A DNA stretch of 64,000 nt from Aselliscus stoliczkanus (GCA_033961575.1 CM066732.1:68796687-68860686); one strand, 5' to 3'. Positions 11,991 through 25,313 are shown, counted from the stretch's first letter. Notes: a model not told the origin generated them from the sequence alone. A program made the numbers and translations.

Positions 11991-14390
11991 AATAAGTTGA
12001 AAGTGATTTATTAAGTAAGCAGATATGTTGTGCATACTAGGTGTCAGGTGCTATTAACATATTGAACTCTCAGAACAGTTTTAGAGGGTGGGTACTATTA
12101 TCTCCTTTTACATACAAGGCAACAAAAGTACAAAAAGTTTTAGTAATTTGTCCAAGGTCACACAACATAACCCAAATGTAAAACCAGGCTTGTCTAGCTC
12201 CTGAGTACTTGCTCTGAACTGTTATGTGATGACGCTTATCAAATTCAAAGATATGAGGGATAATTTTCTTAAACGTTATTGGGAAGATGAAAGTTATGCA
12301 ATCTCTTGTCCATATGATGACACTATTAGTAAAAACATTAGTTCATTTCTTCCACACATACTACTGAATGACAAGGTATGTGCTAGGTATTGGGGGTACA
12401 ATAGTGCATAAAGAAAAAGACCAGTCTTTATGCATGGAGTTTAATGTCTAAGTCAGAAAAAAGCAATGACAAATGATGGCAAAATTACAATTGTTGTAAA
12501 AGCTAAACATGAAGAAATAAATATTCATAAAAATTACCAAATTGTAAAAAATAATTAGTCCCTAAAAAAGATAATTAACATCTATTTAAATAAGAAGATT
12601 TCTTCAAAACACCTTATTGGAATAAAAAAAAAAATTTGACATAGGCTAAAAAGCATAGCATATGCCAAGGATAGAGGAATACTAATGTTTAATTATCAAA
12701 GTTAGATTATCAAAAATAGGGAAATATATCAAAACATTAGAAGGACAATTAAGTGAATAAACAGAAGAATGGACATGGAAACAATTAAGAGGACTTAAGA
12801 TTTAAAGGAAAATCATTTAAGAGCATTCAAAGGCTAACACAGTGTAGTTAACTGCTTTGGTATTTATTTTGCTGAAATAGCTCTGGGATTTTGAAAAAAA
12901 AAGATTAAAAAAAATCTTAGCCATTCAAAGTTAATAAATGATACAGAAGAGAAAATAATAAGGGGTAAAATTATCTTAAATTTTAAAACAAAAGTTATAC
13001 AAAGTTTAGATGAATAAAATGGACAGTTGTACAGGGTTCAAAATTTTGGAAATGACTTTTAACAAGTCCTATTTCCTCAAAACTTGGCTTAATCATCACT
13101 TTACCTTTTTTATTTCTCAGATTCTTCATGTGTAAATTGTGACCTCTTGCCTTTCGTTACATTTCACTTGCCTTGTAAATGTAAAGGGGAGATTATGAAT
13201 ATAGAATGCTTCTTTTGATTTTGTGAAAAATTGTTAAATTTAAGATCTATAAGGCTAGACATCCTTTTGTTTGCAACTATTTCCTCAGTACCTATCATTG
13301 ATCTGTAAGTAAATTTTTATTTTTAAAGACTTTGAGGTTCCAGATTATAGTATTGCAAAATAAATGACTTATTTCATTTACTCACAAATAATTTGTGAAC
13401 TCAAGTAAGATTTATTATATGACTTTATAGGATTATACATTTATATGGTATATTTCTAAAAAGGAATTATAAATATGTAATAAAATGAGAATTATTAAAA
13501 TGTAATGTGTAGCTATTTTCTTTAGTAAATCTAGTTCTTATCAGGAGGTTAACAATTAATGAAGCTCTCCCTAAAGCAAATTAGTTAATCTGTGAATCAT
13601 ATCACTTCCAGTATTTAATATTTTTGTGTGTGATTCCTACTATTTTGAAACTAAAAGACAGTACAACAAATGGCCAGCATATCCGTATGATAGATTCCCG
13701 AAGCCCCAGAACCACAATTGCAGTGTCATTCTGGGAATGACAACTGTCTCCTAGGATTTGAGCTCAGCATCACCCTGTACCAAGTTTGGCTTTGTACTAG
13801 GATCTTTCTCAGCGCTTGCTTATTTAAATTGACAGATGAATCTCCCCAAGGATTACAAGAGTCTCATTATCTGTAAATACATGCGATTTTCCCATCTTCT
13901 GCTCATTCACATCAATAAGAATCATTCCAAAAGCTGTTTTACTCTTGAGAGAAAACAACAAAAGGGCTATTTACCCATGTAAAGAGAGAATCAGTTTTAC
14001 CTTGATATATATAATAAAAATGAGAATCCAGAGAGGAGACTTTCCTAGGCTGAAATGTCTTACTGACTAGTGCAATTGCCTTTTAATAACTAATTGAAAC
14101 ATAACCAAGTTTGAACCCCTCAGAAATTAGAGCTATTTTTATATAGTAGATATCTCAAACATTCGTTCTGTGCAGCTATATACCTTCTATGTCTTGGGGC
14201 TAGCTAATATAACGCATATGGGGACAAACTGAAGACAAGCCAGGGGCATACAAAGCCAATTAGAGTAGATGGGAAATAAATAAAATAAAGTTTGATCTTT
14301 TGGTAAAATTTACAGCGGTGGGGGGGGGCGGGAGGAAAGAAAAGAAAAGAAAAAATCTGACTGTTTCAGACTGCATGCCTATGAAAGCTA
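11991..14390. other. AT-rich DNA with no recognised feature
   Basis: Low-complexity AT-rich sequence with many stops in all frames. A G-run sits near 14323-14333. No repeat family was recognised with confidence. Confidence 0.55.
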
Positions 14391-14399
14391 TATGGAATT

Positions 14400-15240
14400 A
14401 AGAAGTGACAAGAATAGAGGCAGGGTCAAGATGGTCGCCTTGTCCCATAGATACAACAACTCTACAACTAAATGTAGAGTAACCATCACTGAGAACAACC
14501 TGAATACTAGCTGGACAGAATTTGTACAACTAAGGGTATAAAGAAAAAGCCACATTGAGTTGAGCAGGAGGGGAAGAGACATAGTCTGGTCAGGACCAAC
14601 AACTCTGGGTAGGCAATTCACAACTGGGAGTATATGACAACCATAGTGGTCCCCTGAGGTGTGAGCCCCACACTGGGCCCCCGACCCAGAAGACCCTGGA
14701 AAAAGAAGCCCCCATAATATCTGGCTCTGAGAATCAACTGGATGTGACTGAGAAAGCAAAGGGCTGTAAGAAGATGAGCCTCTTCTATTATAAAGGGCTC
14801 ATGCACAGACTTTCTCTGAGTTTTGGCACAGAGGCAGCAGTTTGAAAAGGGTCATATGTGAAGGAATTACATTGATAGCTTTAGAGCAAGGGTGGGAGGG
14901 GAGAGATCAGTGGAAGCTCTCTCTGGGGACTAAAGCACTGATGGGGTCCATTATCTCTTTGTTTCTTTTGTTTTGCTCTCCTTCCACCTGGCAAGCCCAC
15001 TGCAGGTGAATGCCAATTCTGACACTCTCCATGAATCCGGCCAATACCATTCACCCTGGCCTGGCACTGACCTGTGGTTCTGCCCCTCTGAACCTGCCTT
15101 TCCAGGCTAGAACCCTTCCAAGGAGCTCCACAACCTATACACCTGGTGGCTGGCATTGGCCAACATCAAGAACCCCTTCAAAGCAGCTCCCACTCCAAGG
15201 CACAACCCCTGCATACCAAATTATCCTATCCTTCTCAAAC
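14400..15240 (+). mobile_element. L1 5' UTR-like segment
   Basis: Begins near 'AGAGGCAGGGTCAAGATGG', a CAAGATGG start typical of mammalian L1 5' UTRs. It then follows the order of the L1 5' UTR at 27338 onward: 'CTACAACTAAATGTAGAG', 'CTGAATACTAGCTGGACAG' (compare 'CTGAACACTAGATGAACAG' near 27446) and 'GAGCAGGAGGGGAAGAG'. It runs straight into ORF2 sequence at about 15241 with no ORF1, so the element carries a large internal deletion. Confidence 0.6.
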
Positions 15241-15644
15241 TATTCCAAAAAATTAAAGAGAAGGGAATGCTTCCAAACTCATTTTCTGAGGCTGGCATTA
15301 CCCTGATAACAAAGCCACACAAACACACTACAGGGGAAAAAAAATAATAATACAGACTAATATCACTGATGAACATAGATACAAAAATCTCAACAAAATA
15401 TTAGTGAACTCAATTCAACAATACGTTAAAAAGATCATATAGCATGATCAATTAAGATTATTCCAGGGATGCATGAATGCTTTGATATATACAAATAAAT
15501 CAATATAATACATCACATTAAAAAACAAAATATAAAAATCATATGATCATCTCAACAGATGCAGAAAAAGCATTTGATAAAATACAATATCCATTTATGA
15601 TAAAAACTCTCAAAAAGTGGGAATACAAAGAACACATTTCAAAA

Positions 15645-15657
15645 TGATAAAGGCCAT
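15645..15657. repeat. TSD of nested L1 (left)
   Basis: TGATAAAGGCCAT is repeated exactly at 16034-16046. The host L1 ORF2 reads on across the pair, which fixes the insertion limits. Confidence 0.9.
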
Positions 15658-16033
15658 ATTTTTAAAACAATTTTTATGTGAAATAAACATTTTTTAAAAA
15701 ATTAGTTTCAGATGTACAACACAGTGCAACAGCTATACTTTTTACCCCTCAAACTGACAATCCCCCGCTCCCAAATCACCACTCCACTCCCCCCCCCATA
15801 TCATACATATCTATTACAATTCCTTTGACTCCCTTCCACAGTGTACTCCACATCCCATGACTATCTATATATTCAGTTACAGTTGGCATACAATATTATA
15901 CAACATCAGCTTCAGATGTACAGTGCAGTGATCAAGCCTCTATTCCATCCATGAAGTAGTCTTCCTAACAAGACATGTGACCATCTGACCCCCCACAAAA
16001 TATTTACAACATTATTATATTCCCCGAACTGTC
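15658..16033 (-). mobile_element. 5'-truncated L1 3' end nested in an older L1
   Basis: The body from about 15700 is the reverse complement of the L1 3' UTR ('ATTAGTTTCAGATGTACAAC' onward, with a C-rich tract near 15787-15800). Between the left TSD and the T-run lie about 30 extra AT-rich bases (15658-15690), a degenerate tail or short 3' transduction. An exact 13-base TSD bounds it. The carrier L1 is therefore older. Confidence 0.9.
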
Positions 16034-16046
16034 TGATAAAGGCCAT
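16034..16046. repeat. TSD of nested L1 (right)
   Basis: Exact partner of 15645-15657. Confidence 0.9.
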
Positions 16047-16524
16047 TTTTGATAAGCCAACATCTAATATCATACTCAATGATGACAAGCTTTCGCCATA
16101 AGATCAGGAAGAAAACAAGAATGCTTACCCTCACCACCAATCCACTGTTGGAATTCCTGGCACAGCAATCATCCAAAAAAAAAAAAGAAAAGAAACAAAG
16201 GACAATTAAATTGGAAGGGAAGAAATAAAATTGTCACTATTTGCAGATGACATGATACAATGTATAAAGAGCCCTAAAGATGCCACCAAAAACCTATGAG
16301 AACTGATATATGTATTCAGTAAAGTAGCAGGATACAAAATTAATATTTAGAAGTCACTTCTATCCACCAATAATGAAGTATCAGAAAGATAAATTAAGGA
16401 AACAATCCCATTTACAATTGCATCAAATAAAACATACTTAGGGAGGAATTTAACCAAGGAGGCATATTCTGAGAATTATGACCTTAATGAAAGACATTGA
16501 AGACAACACAAATAAATGGAAGAA

Positions 16525-19285
16525 TGCGCGTGTGGGGTTAAATCTAGCCCCAGCCTTGGGGCTGATTTTTCCTGATGCTCCTCTAAACTTTTAACAGATC
16601 TGCCACCCACAGGCTTCCTCAGGAGTAGCATCCTGCAGCTTTCTTCACACTCTCCGCTCACCTTCTGAGCCTTGCTACCAGTCCTCATTCTGTAATGACA
16701 TCAGAGCAGTTTGGCACTGGGGGAGGCACATTCCTATATCTTCTCATCCCCTCAGCAGGAACTGGGGATTTGGAATGATATATGGTAAAACATATAGATA
16801 ACTCCACAGGTGCAAAGTAAGTTTGTGGAAGTATTTTGAATGGATGGGTTGGTTTCCTGTGGCTCCCTCCAAACCTGGCCAAGCTCAGCTCCTGGAGCAA
16901 GAACTAGCACCATCACTGTGCCCTACGTGCAGCATTTGGGTCAGGAAGGAATGGGGACAGAATTCTTCAACTCCTTTGAAGCTATTGGGACACTTCTGGA
17001 AGACACAGACAGGGATCAACAGCTGCCCTGTCCCCAGGAAAGGGCCATTGATAGCTCTGACCATCAGTAGAAAGGCCATGAAGTGACTTGGGGAAGAATT
17101 TGGAACCAAGTGGCTCATGGAGAAATCAAATTTGACTTAGGAAGGGATTATATTAGGAATAATCTTTGGAATTGATTTCCCCACCTCCTAACGAAGAATG
17201 AAAATTTGGATATACTCCTAGTCAGGCCCAGCAACTCCACAGCTTGGCGGGATGTCCTCTGGCAGTCTCCACAGCCTCAGGCTGGCTTCCTGCATTTGGT
17301 GTGCTGATTATGTAGTCATAGTGTGTATGAACCCTATCAGTTAAAGATGAGCTACCTGGTATCTACTCATAACTTCTTCAACATTAAAGGTTGGTTTTTT
17401 TTATTTGTTTGATTGTTTGTTTGTTTTTGTATATTGTTTACCTTTTGAGAGTGAGAACCTGTTTCAAATGACCTTTTGGTGTTTCTGACAGTTTTGCTGA
17501 TTGGATCAGAACATTTGAGCTGTGGTTTGGTGGATTTTAGATGTTTTTGAAAGGTTATTGTCTGTACTATCTTCAAAACCTTAGGTTCGGCCCTCCAATT
17601 CTTTTGGCATTCAAATGTTTAAAAGCTATTTGTCTTGGTTTACACAAGTTTCCTTTCTCTTTGTTTTGTAATGATGAGGATACTATATTTGGTTTGCAGC
17701 CTGAATGTAGAAAAAGTGAACTGACCCCCAAACTTTCATCTGTGTCTACTCTTTTTTTAGAATCCCACCATCCCCTCTCTGGGCAGTAGAAGGTATCTAA
17801 AGGGAAGTGAATACACTCAATCTAACACTTTGGAGCTATGAAGGTCAACAGCCTTCTGGCATCCCAGGATAACGTTGGGTCTTCCGAGAACAAAAGTATA
17901 AGAATAGGACATGGCTTACTGGGTGAGGTCTGGAGGGGACGAAGGGCAGAATTCCTCTCCCATTCCCTCCATCAACCCCCTAACTAGTTATAGCTCCTTC
18001 CATCCCACCCCTCTTCTGAAAGCCTACAGCTAAGAAACTATAGGCTCTCAGGTCTTTCAGCCAAAGTGAGCGGTTATCTGAAAATTCCAATTACACCACT
18101 ACATGAAGACTTCTGGCCTTTGTTCCTGTTAATGAACCACTGAGTCTTATCCCCCAGTGCAAGCTTCTTCCCTGTACCCCACAGTAGGGGGCTATGGGAC
18201 AAGGATGGAAAGCCAGCAGTTCCAGGAGCACAAACTGAAGCAGTGCTCCATCTCCCCTTACCTAACTCAGGAGTTTCTGCTCTGTGGCAGGTACCATAAG
18301 TCACCCCTGTAGCTGTTCTCAGTGGCACTCCCAAAATTCTCACCACAGGCAGCTTTTCCTCCCCTCCCTCTTTCTACTTCAATTGTTTCTCTTGCCTGTT
18401 CTTTAGGCCTCAAGCAGGTCCCCTGGTAGTACTCAGGGCTTGGGCCTAGACTCCTGCCCTAGTGACTTTCCCCTCTTCACAGTCTGCCAGGGCCTGCCCT
18501 GGGGAGGTGGACAAAAGACCCAGGAACTGTTTCAGTAGCCAATCCCATCCTCCAATTGTCTTTTTACCAGTTCAAGTTGGGAGAGAGAAGAAACGTCAGC
18601 AACCTCCAGCATTGACGTACTCAAGTGTTAGGGGCTGGAAGAGAGTGTGTTTAAACAACCCTTAGATCTCTAGTCTTAGACCTGTGACTCCCCCAAATCT
18701 AGGGACTTCACCTCTTTCTTGCAGACTTGTGGGGTTGTGGTGGAACTCCACTCTGAGCACAGGAATCAAAGGGAAAATACATTCAAACAACTGCCCCAAA
18801 ATTTACTGGCCATCTGCAGAGATCAGTGACATGGCCCTAGCCTCCCTCTGAGATGTGCCACTTTTGACAATGCCTCAAAAGGAAGAGGAGACTCAGATGT
18901 CCCCAGCTAGTTGTGCTGAGATCCTTCAGGTCTGGAATCTTTCAGGGGAGCCCCTACAACCATTCAGGGAAGGCCTGATGCTGCTTAGCACACCCAGGCA
19001 TCAGGGCAGATCATGATAATCAAAAAGTGTGAATTAAGTTTAGATTCAGTTTTGGGGGAGCAGGCTAAATGACCATCCCACCATATGTGTGTGATTTCTC
19101 CATTTTCCACAGCAATTTACATTTTTTTTATAAATAGGAATTTTCAGCCCCCTGTGCTTGTCTAATATCTCCTCAGAACACTTAGAGTCCCTGTTATTGT
19201 TTTAACATACATGCATGTTAAAATGAATCTCCAATGCAAGGAAAATAAAAGTCAAAAAGCTTTGTGTATATATTGAAAAAAAAAA
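16525..19285 (+). pseudogene. Possible retrocopy of an unrecognised transcript
   Basis: This block is clearly less AT-rich than its neighbours and starts at the L1 breakpoint. It ends with AATAAA (19244-19249), 26 bases, then a run of ten A (19276-19285), the layout of a polyadenylated mRNA 3' end. Short open stretches exist, such as 16840-17070 with 'GTEFFNSFEAIGTLLEDTD', but I do not recognise a protein, and most of the block would be 3' UTR. No convincing TSD is seen. It could also be unique genomic DNA with a chance signal and A-run. Confidence 0.35.
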
Positions 19286-20494
19286 GAATTATAGCCTCTG
19301 CTTTCCATCATCCCCCACCATTGTTGAATGAACTGACTCACTTACTTTGGGCTTCCAATGTACCTGATATACTCTACATATAAAGAAGGTAGACATTTAT
19401 GTTTATGGTTCATGATTCATTTAGTTGTAAATGATTATGAGCCATATTTTCAATTAAGATTTAAAGCAAAATCTGCAAAAGTAGTTTTGACTTGAACAAG
19501 CAACTTCCAGAGACAATAACTGTGCCACTATAATTTGGTCCGTTATAAAAGACTAAATAACATGAGCTATATTTTAATATATGCATTTCTCTATTCATGT
19601 TAAAAAAATAAAATACTCATTACAAACAAATCTCAACATTTAGAGGAGTATGGGTTAAACTGTTTGGTTCTAATGTAAGAGAATTTTAAAAAGTCAAAAG
19701 TCACCTTAATTGCACTAACATAAATAAAAGTAAAAATGAAATGATTTAAAGAGTTTCTGCTATTAATATTATCAGAGCCTAACTGACAGACAATTTAGGC
19801 TGTGAAAAATGCTATAATACACATAGAAATTTATGTCCTTCTATTTAATATTCTTTGATGAAATAATATAACATATATTCTGCATACAATATACATCTAG
19901 CTATAACAATCTCTATGCATCAAAAACCACTTTATTATTTTTTTTTTTGCACTGAGAAAAATAGCATTAAATGTATTGCACCACTGTGTTCAATGGTCTT
20001 TGTTATGTTTTAAAATTTGCCCATAATTACCTGAAAATAATTTAAACAAGCTAAGTCAAAACCGGTTATTGATCAAATTATATGTTCAAGTTGCTTTGAC
20101 ATTTAACTGAGTTCTAAAAATTGAAAACTTTAGTTGTAAAAATGCCACATCATTAAAGGGCACTGTGTTTATGAGCTGTTAGACTTTGTTCAAATTCTTA
20201 GGACATATTAAAATTCCCTAATATATTTTAGCTTTAGTTTCCTTTGGTGTATAATGAAACCAAAGTATCTATATTTCATGGGATACTGTTGGGACTAAAT
20301 CTTTTCTTTTTTAAATGTAGGATGATTCTTACAATACCTGACACAGGGTCATTTGTGTATATCTATGAAATGAAGGCTGTATCCTATAACCTAGCAATTT
20401 AGCCTACAGAGAGACTTTTTAAAGTAAGTCAACATATTGCATAAAGGAAAATAATTGTATTATTTATAATAATGAATATTGGGAACAGCTTAAA
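19286..20494. other. AT-rich DNA with no recognised feature
   Basis: Stops in all frames and several A/T homopolymers. No repeat family or gene recognised. Confidence 0.55.
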
Positions 20495-20496
20495 TA

Positions 20497-21765
20497 TTGG
20501 GTCTTTGGAAAAGTAATAACGCATATTTGCAACAGATGGCACTAGTTCATTTTTGGAAGTACTAGTCATTTGCATCTACATTATTGCTATGTCATTTGAC
20601 AGCTGACAGTTCTAGCTTCATTCTAAAATAAATGGGCGATTTGGTTGTGTTTTGGAGATTTGACAACTAGTTGAAGATGGAAGACCAAACTGCATTTTTG
20701 CCATATTTTACTGTTTTACTTCCATAAAGGGAAGAATACGTGTCAAGCTCGTGAAAAGTTTCATAAAGTTTATAGTGACAATGCTCCACAGAAATGTCAG
20801 TGCCAACGATGGTTCATGAAATACCGTGCTGGTGATTTTAATCTCAATGATGCTCCTTGGTGAGGGAGGCCCACCCAGGAGGATGACGACAAAATAAAGA
20901 CATTGATAGAGTCAAACCCATGTTACATGACACGAGAGATTACAGAAACATTGAACATCCATCATTCAAACATTCACGGCCATCTGAAGAAGCTGTAGTA
21001 TATAAGCAAGTTTGAGGTTTGGGTTCCACACGAACTCAAAGACATTTATTTGACAGCGCATATAAACACCTAAAATATGCTCATTAAACATGAGGAAAAT
21101 GATTCTTTTTTGAAATGATTGATAACTAGTGATGAAAAGTGGATTGTTTGCAACAATGTGGTACACAAACAGTCTTGGTCCCGACGTGAGATTGGCCTCA
21201 AACGACATCGAAAACAGACATTCATCAGAGGAAGGTTATGCTCTCAGTGTGGTGGGATTTTAAGGGTGTCATGTTTTTCAAGCCCCTACCAAGGAACGAA
21301 ACAATCAATTTTAATGTGTACTGCCGGCAATTGGACAGTTTGAATGAATCAATCATCCATAAATGTCCATAGCTTGTTAATTGTAAAGAACTTGTGTTTC
21401 ATCATGACAACGCAAGACAATGTAAGACCACACACAAGTTTGATCACCTGTTAAAAATTATTGGAGCTTGGATGGGATATGTTGCACACCAACCATACTC
21501 ACCTGACCTTGTGCCATTAGACTTCCACTTGTTTTGCTCTCTTCAAAACAACTTGCATGGTATAATGTTCAATTCAGATGAGGCTGTAAATCAACACATT
21601 GTTCAGGTCCTTCTTTGAACGAGGAATTATGAAGCTCACTGAAAGATGGTGAAAGGTTACTGAACAAAATAGACAATATATCATTGATTGACCTTTGTTC
21701 TTTATGTAAATAAATGACCTTTGATAAACATAGAGAAAATACATTTGGCTTTTCCAAAGACCCAA
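20497..21765 (+). mobile_element. mariner transposon copy 1
   Basis: 1,269 bases bounded by TA on both sides (20495-20496 and 21766-21767). Terminal inverted repeats: TTGGGTCTTTGGAAAAG on the left, CTTTTCCAAAGACCCAA on the right. The interior is the same family as the copy at 28804-30082. The length is the usual ~1.3 kb of mariner. Confidence 0.93.
20700..21680 (+). pseudogene. mariner transposase, broken
   Basis: A D,D(34)D cut-and-paste transposase remnant. N-terminal helix-turn-helix-like pieces 'AREKFHKVYSDNA' and 'CQRWFMKYRAGDFNLNDAP' are visible by translation. The first catalytic region survives as 'SDEKWIVCNNVVHKQSWS' near 21125-21180. 'VFHHDNARQCKTTHKFDH' lies near 21400-21440. The third catalytic region is 'HQPYSPDLVPLDFHLF' near 21489-21536. 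Several stops and frameshifts separate these, so it is dead. Confidence 0.85.
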
Positions 21766-21767
21766 TA

Positions 21768-22109
21768 TACCTCAATATGTGTTAAATGATGGTTCTATTG
21801 CTTATAGATAAAGATAACAGAAAGGCTTTCTAATTCTGTGACTTTAATTTATGGTTAAAGTATGGTGAAATTATTGTGCAATCATAAAACAGAATACTGT
21901 GAATTGTAGGTGAGGAAGAAAGCTCTATATGTGCTGATATAACAATACCTCTACTATGTAAGCAAAAAGAGTGACACGCAGGACCATGGCCACAATGACA
22001 TGTAGTTTCCCACGTTGTACTGCATAACTTCAGGGAACTCTAGTAAGGTGAACTGCTTGTTCCCCTGGAATTCTTATCTGTCTAGATAAAATCAGATTTT
22101 TATTAACAT
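21768..22109. other. AT-rich DNA with no recognised feature
   Basis: No coding or repeat signal recognised. Confidence 0.5.
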
Positions 22110-22640
22110 ACTGGTTTACTCTCCTATTGTTGCTATAACACATTATCAAAAAAATAATGGCTTAAAACCACACAAATATATCATTACCTTTTAGTTCAGG
22201 AGATGAGAATTCCAAATGGGTCTCACTGGGCTAAAATCAAGGTGTCAGCAGTGCTGGATTCTTTCTGGAGACTCTAGGAGAGAATCACTTCCTTTGCTTT
22301 TTTTTTGCTTTAAGAATTTATCTGTACTTTTTGGCTTGAAGTCTTCTTCCTCCATATTCAAAGCCAGCAAAAGTAGATCAAGTCCTTCTCATGCTGCCAT
22401 TCCTCTACATCTCTCTCTCTTCTCCCACCCTTTTCTATTTGCAAGGAATCCTGTGATTAATTTGAGACTATGCAAATAATCAATAATAATCTCATCATCG
22501 CAGGTCAACTGATTAGCACCCTTAATTGCATCTGCAACCTAATTCCTCTTTCCATGTAAATTACCACGATCACAAGTTCTAGAAATTAAAGAATGAGTGT
22601 CTTTGGGAGCCCATTATTTTGTCTACTAAGGTCTTGTACT
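22110..22640 (-). mobile_element. Ancient MaLR/LTR-like repeat
   Basis: Landmarks in order: 'TATTGTTGCTATAACACATT', 'GGGTCTCACTGGGCTAAAAT', 'CAAGGTGTCAGCAG', 'TCAAAGCCAGCAA', 'AGTCCTTCTCATGC', 'GGTCAACTGATTAGCACC', then 'TTTGGGAGCCCATTATTTTG'. I know this order from a common mammalian LTR-type repeat in antisense. The exact family name is uncertain. Confidence 0.6.
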
Positions 22641-23514
22641 AAATTAAGTAAGATGGTATCATTAGTGGATGCTTTGGGAGAAGATATTCTTTTTTACAAC
22701 TTTATGTTTCAACTTTCTATAGAGTTTGAACATTTTTATCATGTATGTGCATTTTTTATACAGTATATTTAAAATTTACTTTATAAAATGTAATTTTTTT
22801 TTGCATTGGTTGATTTCAAATGTCCAATTATGTATGCATAAGAAAACTATTTTCTTTATGTATGTTCTCTCCCCATATCCAATTAGGACATGAGTGACAA
22901 TACATAGTAGCTGATTAAAGTTTTCTTATGGGTTTATCTTGAGTGAGTGTGCACTATGTTTACATATCCAGCTATCAGTGACAAATCTGATGAGGTATTG
23001 GCATAGAAATGCATCAAAAGGTGTTTTTCACATTTAGATTTTCAAGTCAGGAAAATTTCATGTCCTGTATGATGTTAGATTAGTATCTTTGTTATCTTTA
23101 ATATGGAAGTAATTTTTAATTTTTAAAAATTAGGTTTTTGTTTGTTTGTTTTTAGACAGTAGAGCTTTGCATATTGATTTGTAATGTCACCTCTATAATA
23201 TAATATAAGAACTATTCTGATCACGATGCATCAATTTCTGGGTTCCAGTTCTGATCATAAATACTGCTTTTATCCCTGGGTAAACATACAATGATTTGTT
23301 TGCTATGCTTTGCTACTAGTGTTACTATAGTAATTCTTCCTCCTTATTCTTCTGTGTAAAACACTACCTTTGTTGTTCTTGAAGTTTTACACTTTTATTT
23401 GAGTTGACTTTCATCCAAATTACATTGAAACTGAGTGTTTTGATTATTATTATATTATTTTTAAATCTGTATATGGAGAGGAGAGTAAAGGAGGTTGGAA
23501 AGAGATTTTACTTT
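22641..23514. other. AT-rich DNA with no recognised feature
   Basis: No open frame or repeat recognised; a short GTTT repeat lies near 23138-23152. Confidence 0.5.
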
Positions 23515-23612
23515 GGGAGGTGAGCACACAATGCGGTAGATAGATGATGTATTATAAAATTGTAAACTGGAAACCAATATAACTTTATTATCAATGTCAC
23601 CCCAATAAATGT
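23515..23612 (+). mobile_element. Short retroelement 3' end (same family as 62703-62815)
   Basis: 'GTAGATAGATGATGTATTAT' ... 'CCAATATAACTTTATTATCA' ... 'TGTCACCCCAATAAA' aligns with 62710-62800. It ends in an AATAAA-type signal and an A-rich simple-repeat tail, as a 5'-truncated retroelement would. I remember such ends from laurasiatherian genomes but cannot name the family securely. Confidence 0.55.
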
Positions 23613-23680
<68 letters not shown>

Positions 23681-23684
23681 AAAA
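23613..23684. repeat. (GAAA)n microsatellite in a retroelement tail
   Basis: About 18 near-perfect AAAG units directly after the retroelement's AATAAA, so it probably grew from the tail. Confidence 0.95.
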
Positions 23685-25269
23685 TGGAGCCACAAAATTG
23701 TTCCATGATTTGCACAGATAAGGAGAGAGAAGAATATGATAAATTTGTCTTCAATTATGCAGGTATAATCTATAAGATTCTGTTGAATAAAAATTGCTTG
23801 AAATATACAATGGCTCTTATTATCATAATTTTCTCAGGTTGGAGATGCAAAGTATAATTGAATAATTGCCTAGCTGCAATTCTCTGCAGGAAGAAATTGC
23901 CAATGAAATTAAGATGAGAGCAAAAACCTTATGAAGTTACACTATATTAGAGTTTTCAATAACTATAGAAAATATGCTATATAAAAAGGAAACCAATTTT
24001 TGTATATTTCAAAGAAATATAAGTATTATCCCATGGCTCTAAAGTTGATAGCTATAGAGAGATCAGGTGTCTTCAAAGCAAAACTGACTGTCAGGTATGT
24101 TAAGGCAACAATTATGTTTTCTTAGTGCCAATCATAGTTCTCAATGTATGTATTTGAAATGAAAAAATAATTTCATTAATTAGTATCCTAACAAGAATGT
24201 GAAAAAAATGTAAATAACTCAATGTAACTTCCCAAGTACGTCCACTAAGTAATCAGTCTTTAACAAATATATACTCAATATAGAAATAAAGAGATCACTT
24301 TGATTATTATTTCAAATACAACAGAGTAATGTGAATGCATTTAATAAGTTTATAACCAAGGATATCATGTCCATTAAAAAGACATAAAACTAAAGATCAT
24401 TCTTACAATGACAGTCTGTGAAAAGGGAAGGGATTGTGAGAAAATAGAGACCAAAGCTTGCCACATTGGAATGCCAATGATAATGTACTTAACATGATAC
24501 ACTGTAGGAAAACATGACTGAGTAAATCAAGATAATAATAAAACATCACCAAACTGAATTAACACATTTTCAAATAAAATTCACATTATAGTGTGTTCAA
24601 TGTAGAATAGACTCCAAAAAGGCCAACATAGAACTGCTCATATAGTAGTTAAGATGTAAGGAGAGTCACAAGATGATGAGTTTTCAGGTGCTATTTTCAG
24701 TCAAATTGAGACCCCCCCAAAACAAAAGACAACTCACATTTTTAAAAACTGGATAATAGAACACAAATTTCAATTTTCCTATGGAAATTGTATATAAAGT
24801 AAAGCCATAGAAAAAGTAACAATGCAGTTGTTGGTGAAAGGTAGTGGAAAACAGAAGTTTTCCAATATAGTTATTACATAATTTCAATTTCACCTGAGGT
24901 GTCAAGTAATGAATTATGTCTCAGGTAATATTTTCAGAAAAATAAATCTTCAAAAAAGAAGTAATTTGAAAGATGTGATGAACTATACAAAGTTCACAAA
25001 GAGAGAAAAACAACATGAATCTTACCAACAGAGAACATTCTAAGAACAAAATAGAAGATTTTGTTCCCTTTTAAAGCAAATATTCTCAGAACGATTTATA
25101 CTTTGGCTGTCAGAACTAAAATATTGAAGTCAGCAATTATTTATCTACCTATGAGCAGAGGTCATTACAAAGAAATAGAAGCAAAATTATCTTTAGATTT
25201 CTGAGGGGCATATTTAACATATTTGGCTTATATCTGTAAGAAAAGATTTTGGAAATCTAACAATGCAGG

Positions 25270-25313
<44 letters not shown>

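Larger units (their letters stand above)
15241..16523 (+). pseudogene. L1 ORF2 fragments (RT region) split by a nested L1
   Basis: Plus-strand ORF2 pieces: '[16 protein letters not shown]' near 15295-15345 (matching '[16 protein letters not shown]' of the plus copy), the 'DAEKAFDK' region near 15558-15583, and after the nested insertion a FADDM catalytic motif at 16240-16254 in place of YADD. It ends near 16523 at the equivalent of 'DTNKWKH'. Several deletions and stops make it non-functional. No 3' UTR follows, so the 3' part was lost by deletion or never copied. Confidence 0.8.

Noticed and set aside
23461..23754. Minus-strand frame with FLSFFLS repeats
   Set aside because: Translation of the (GAAA)n microsatellite.
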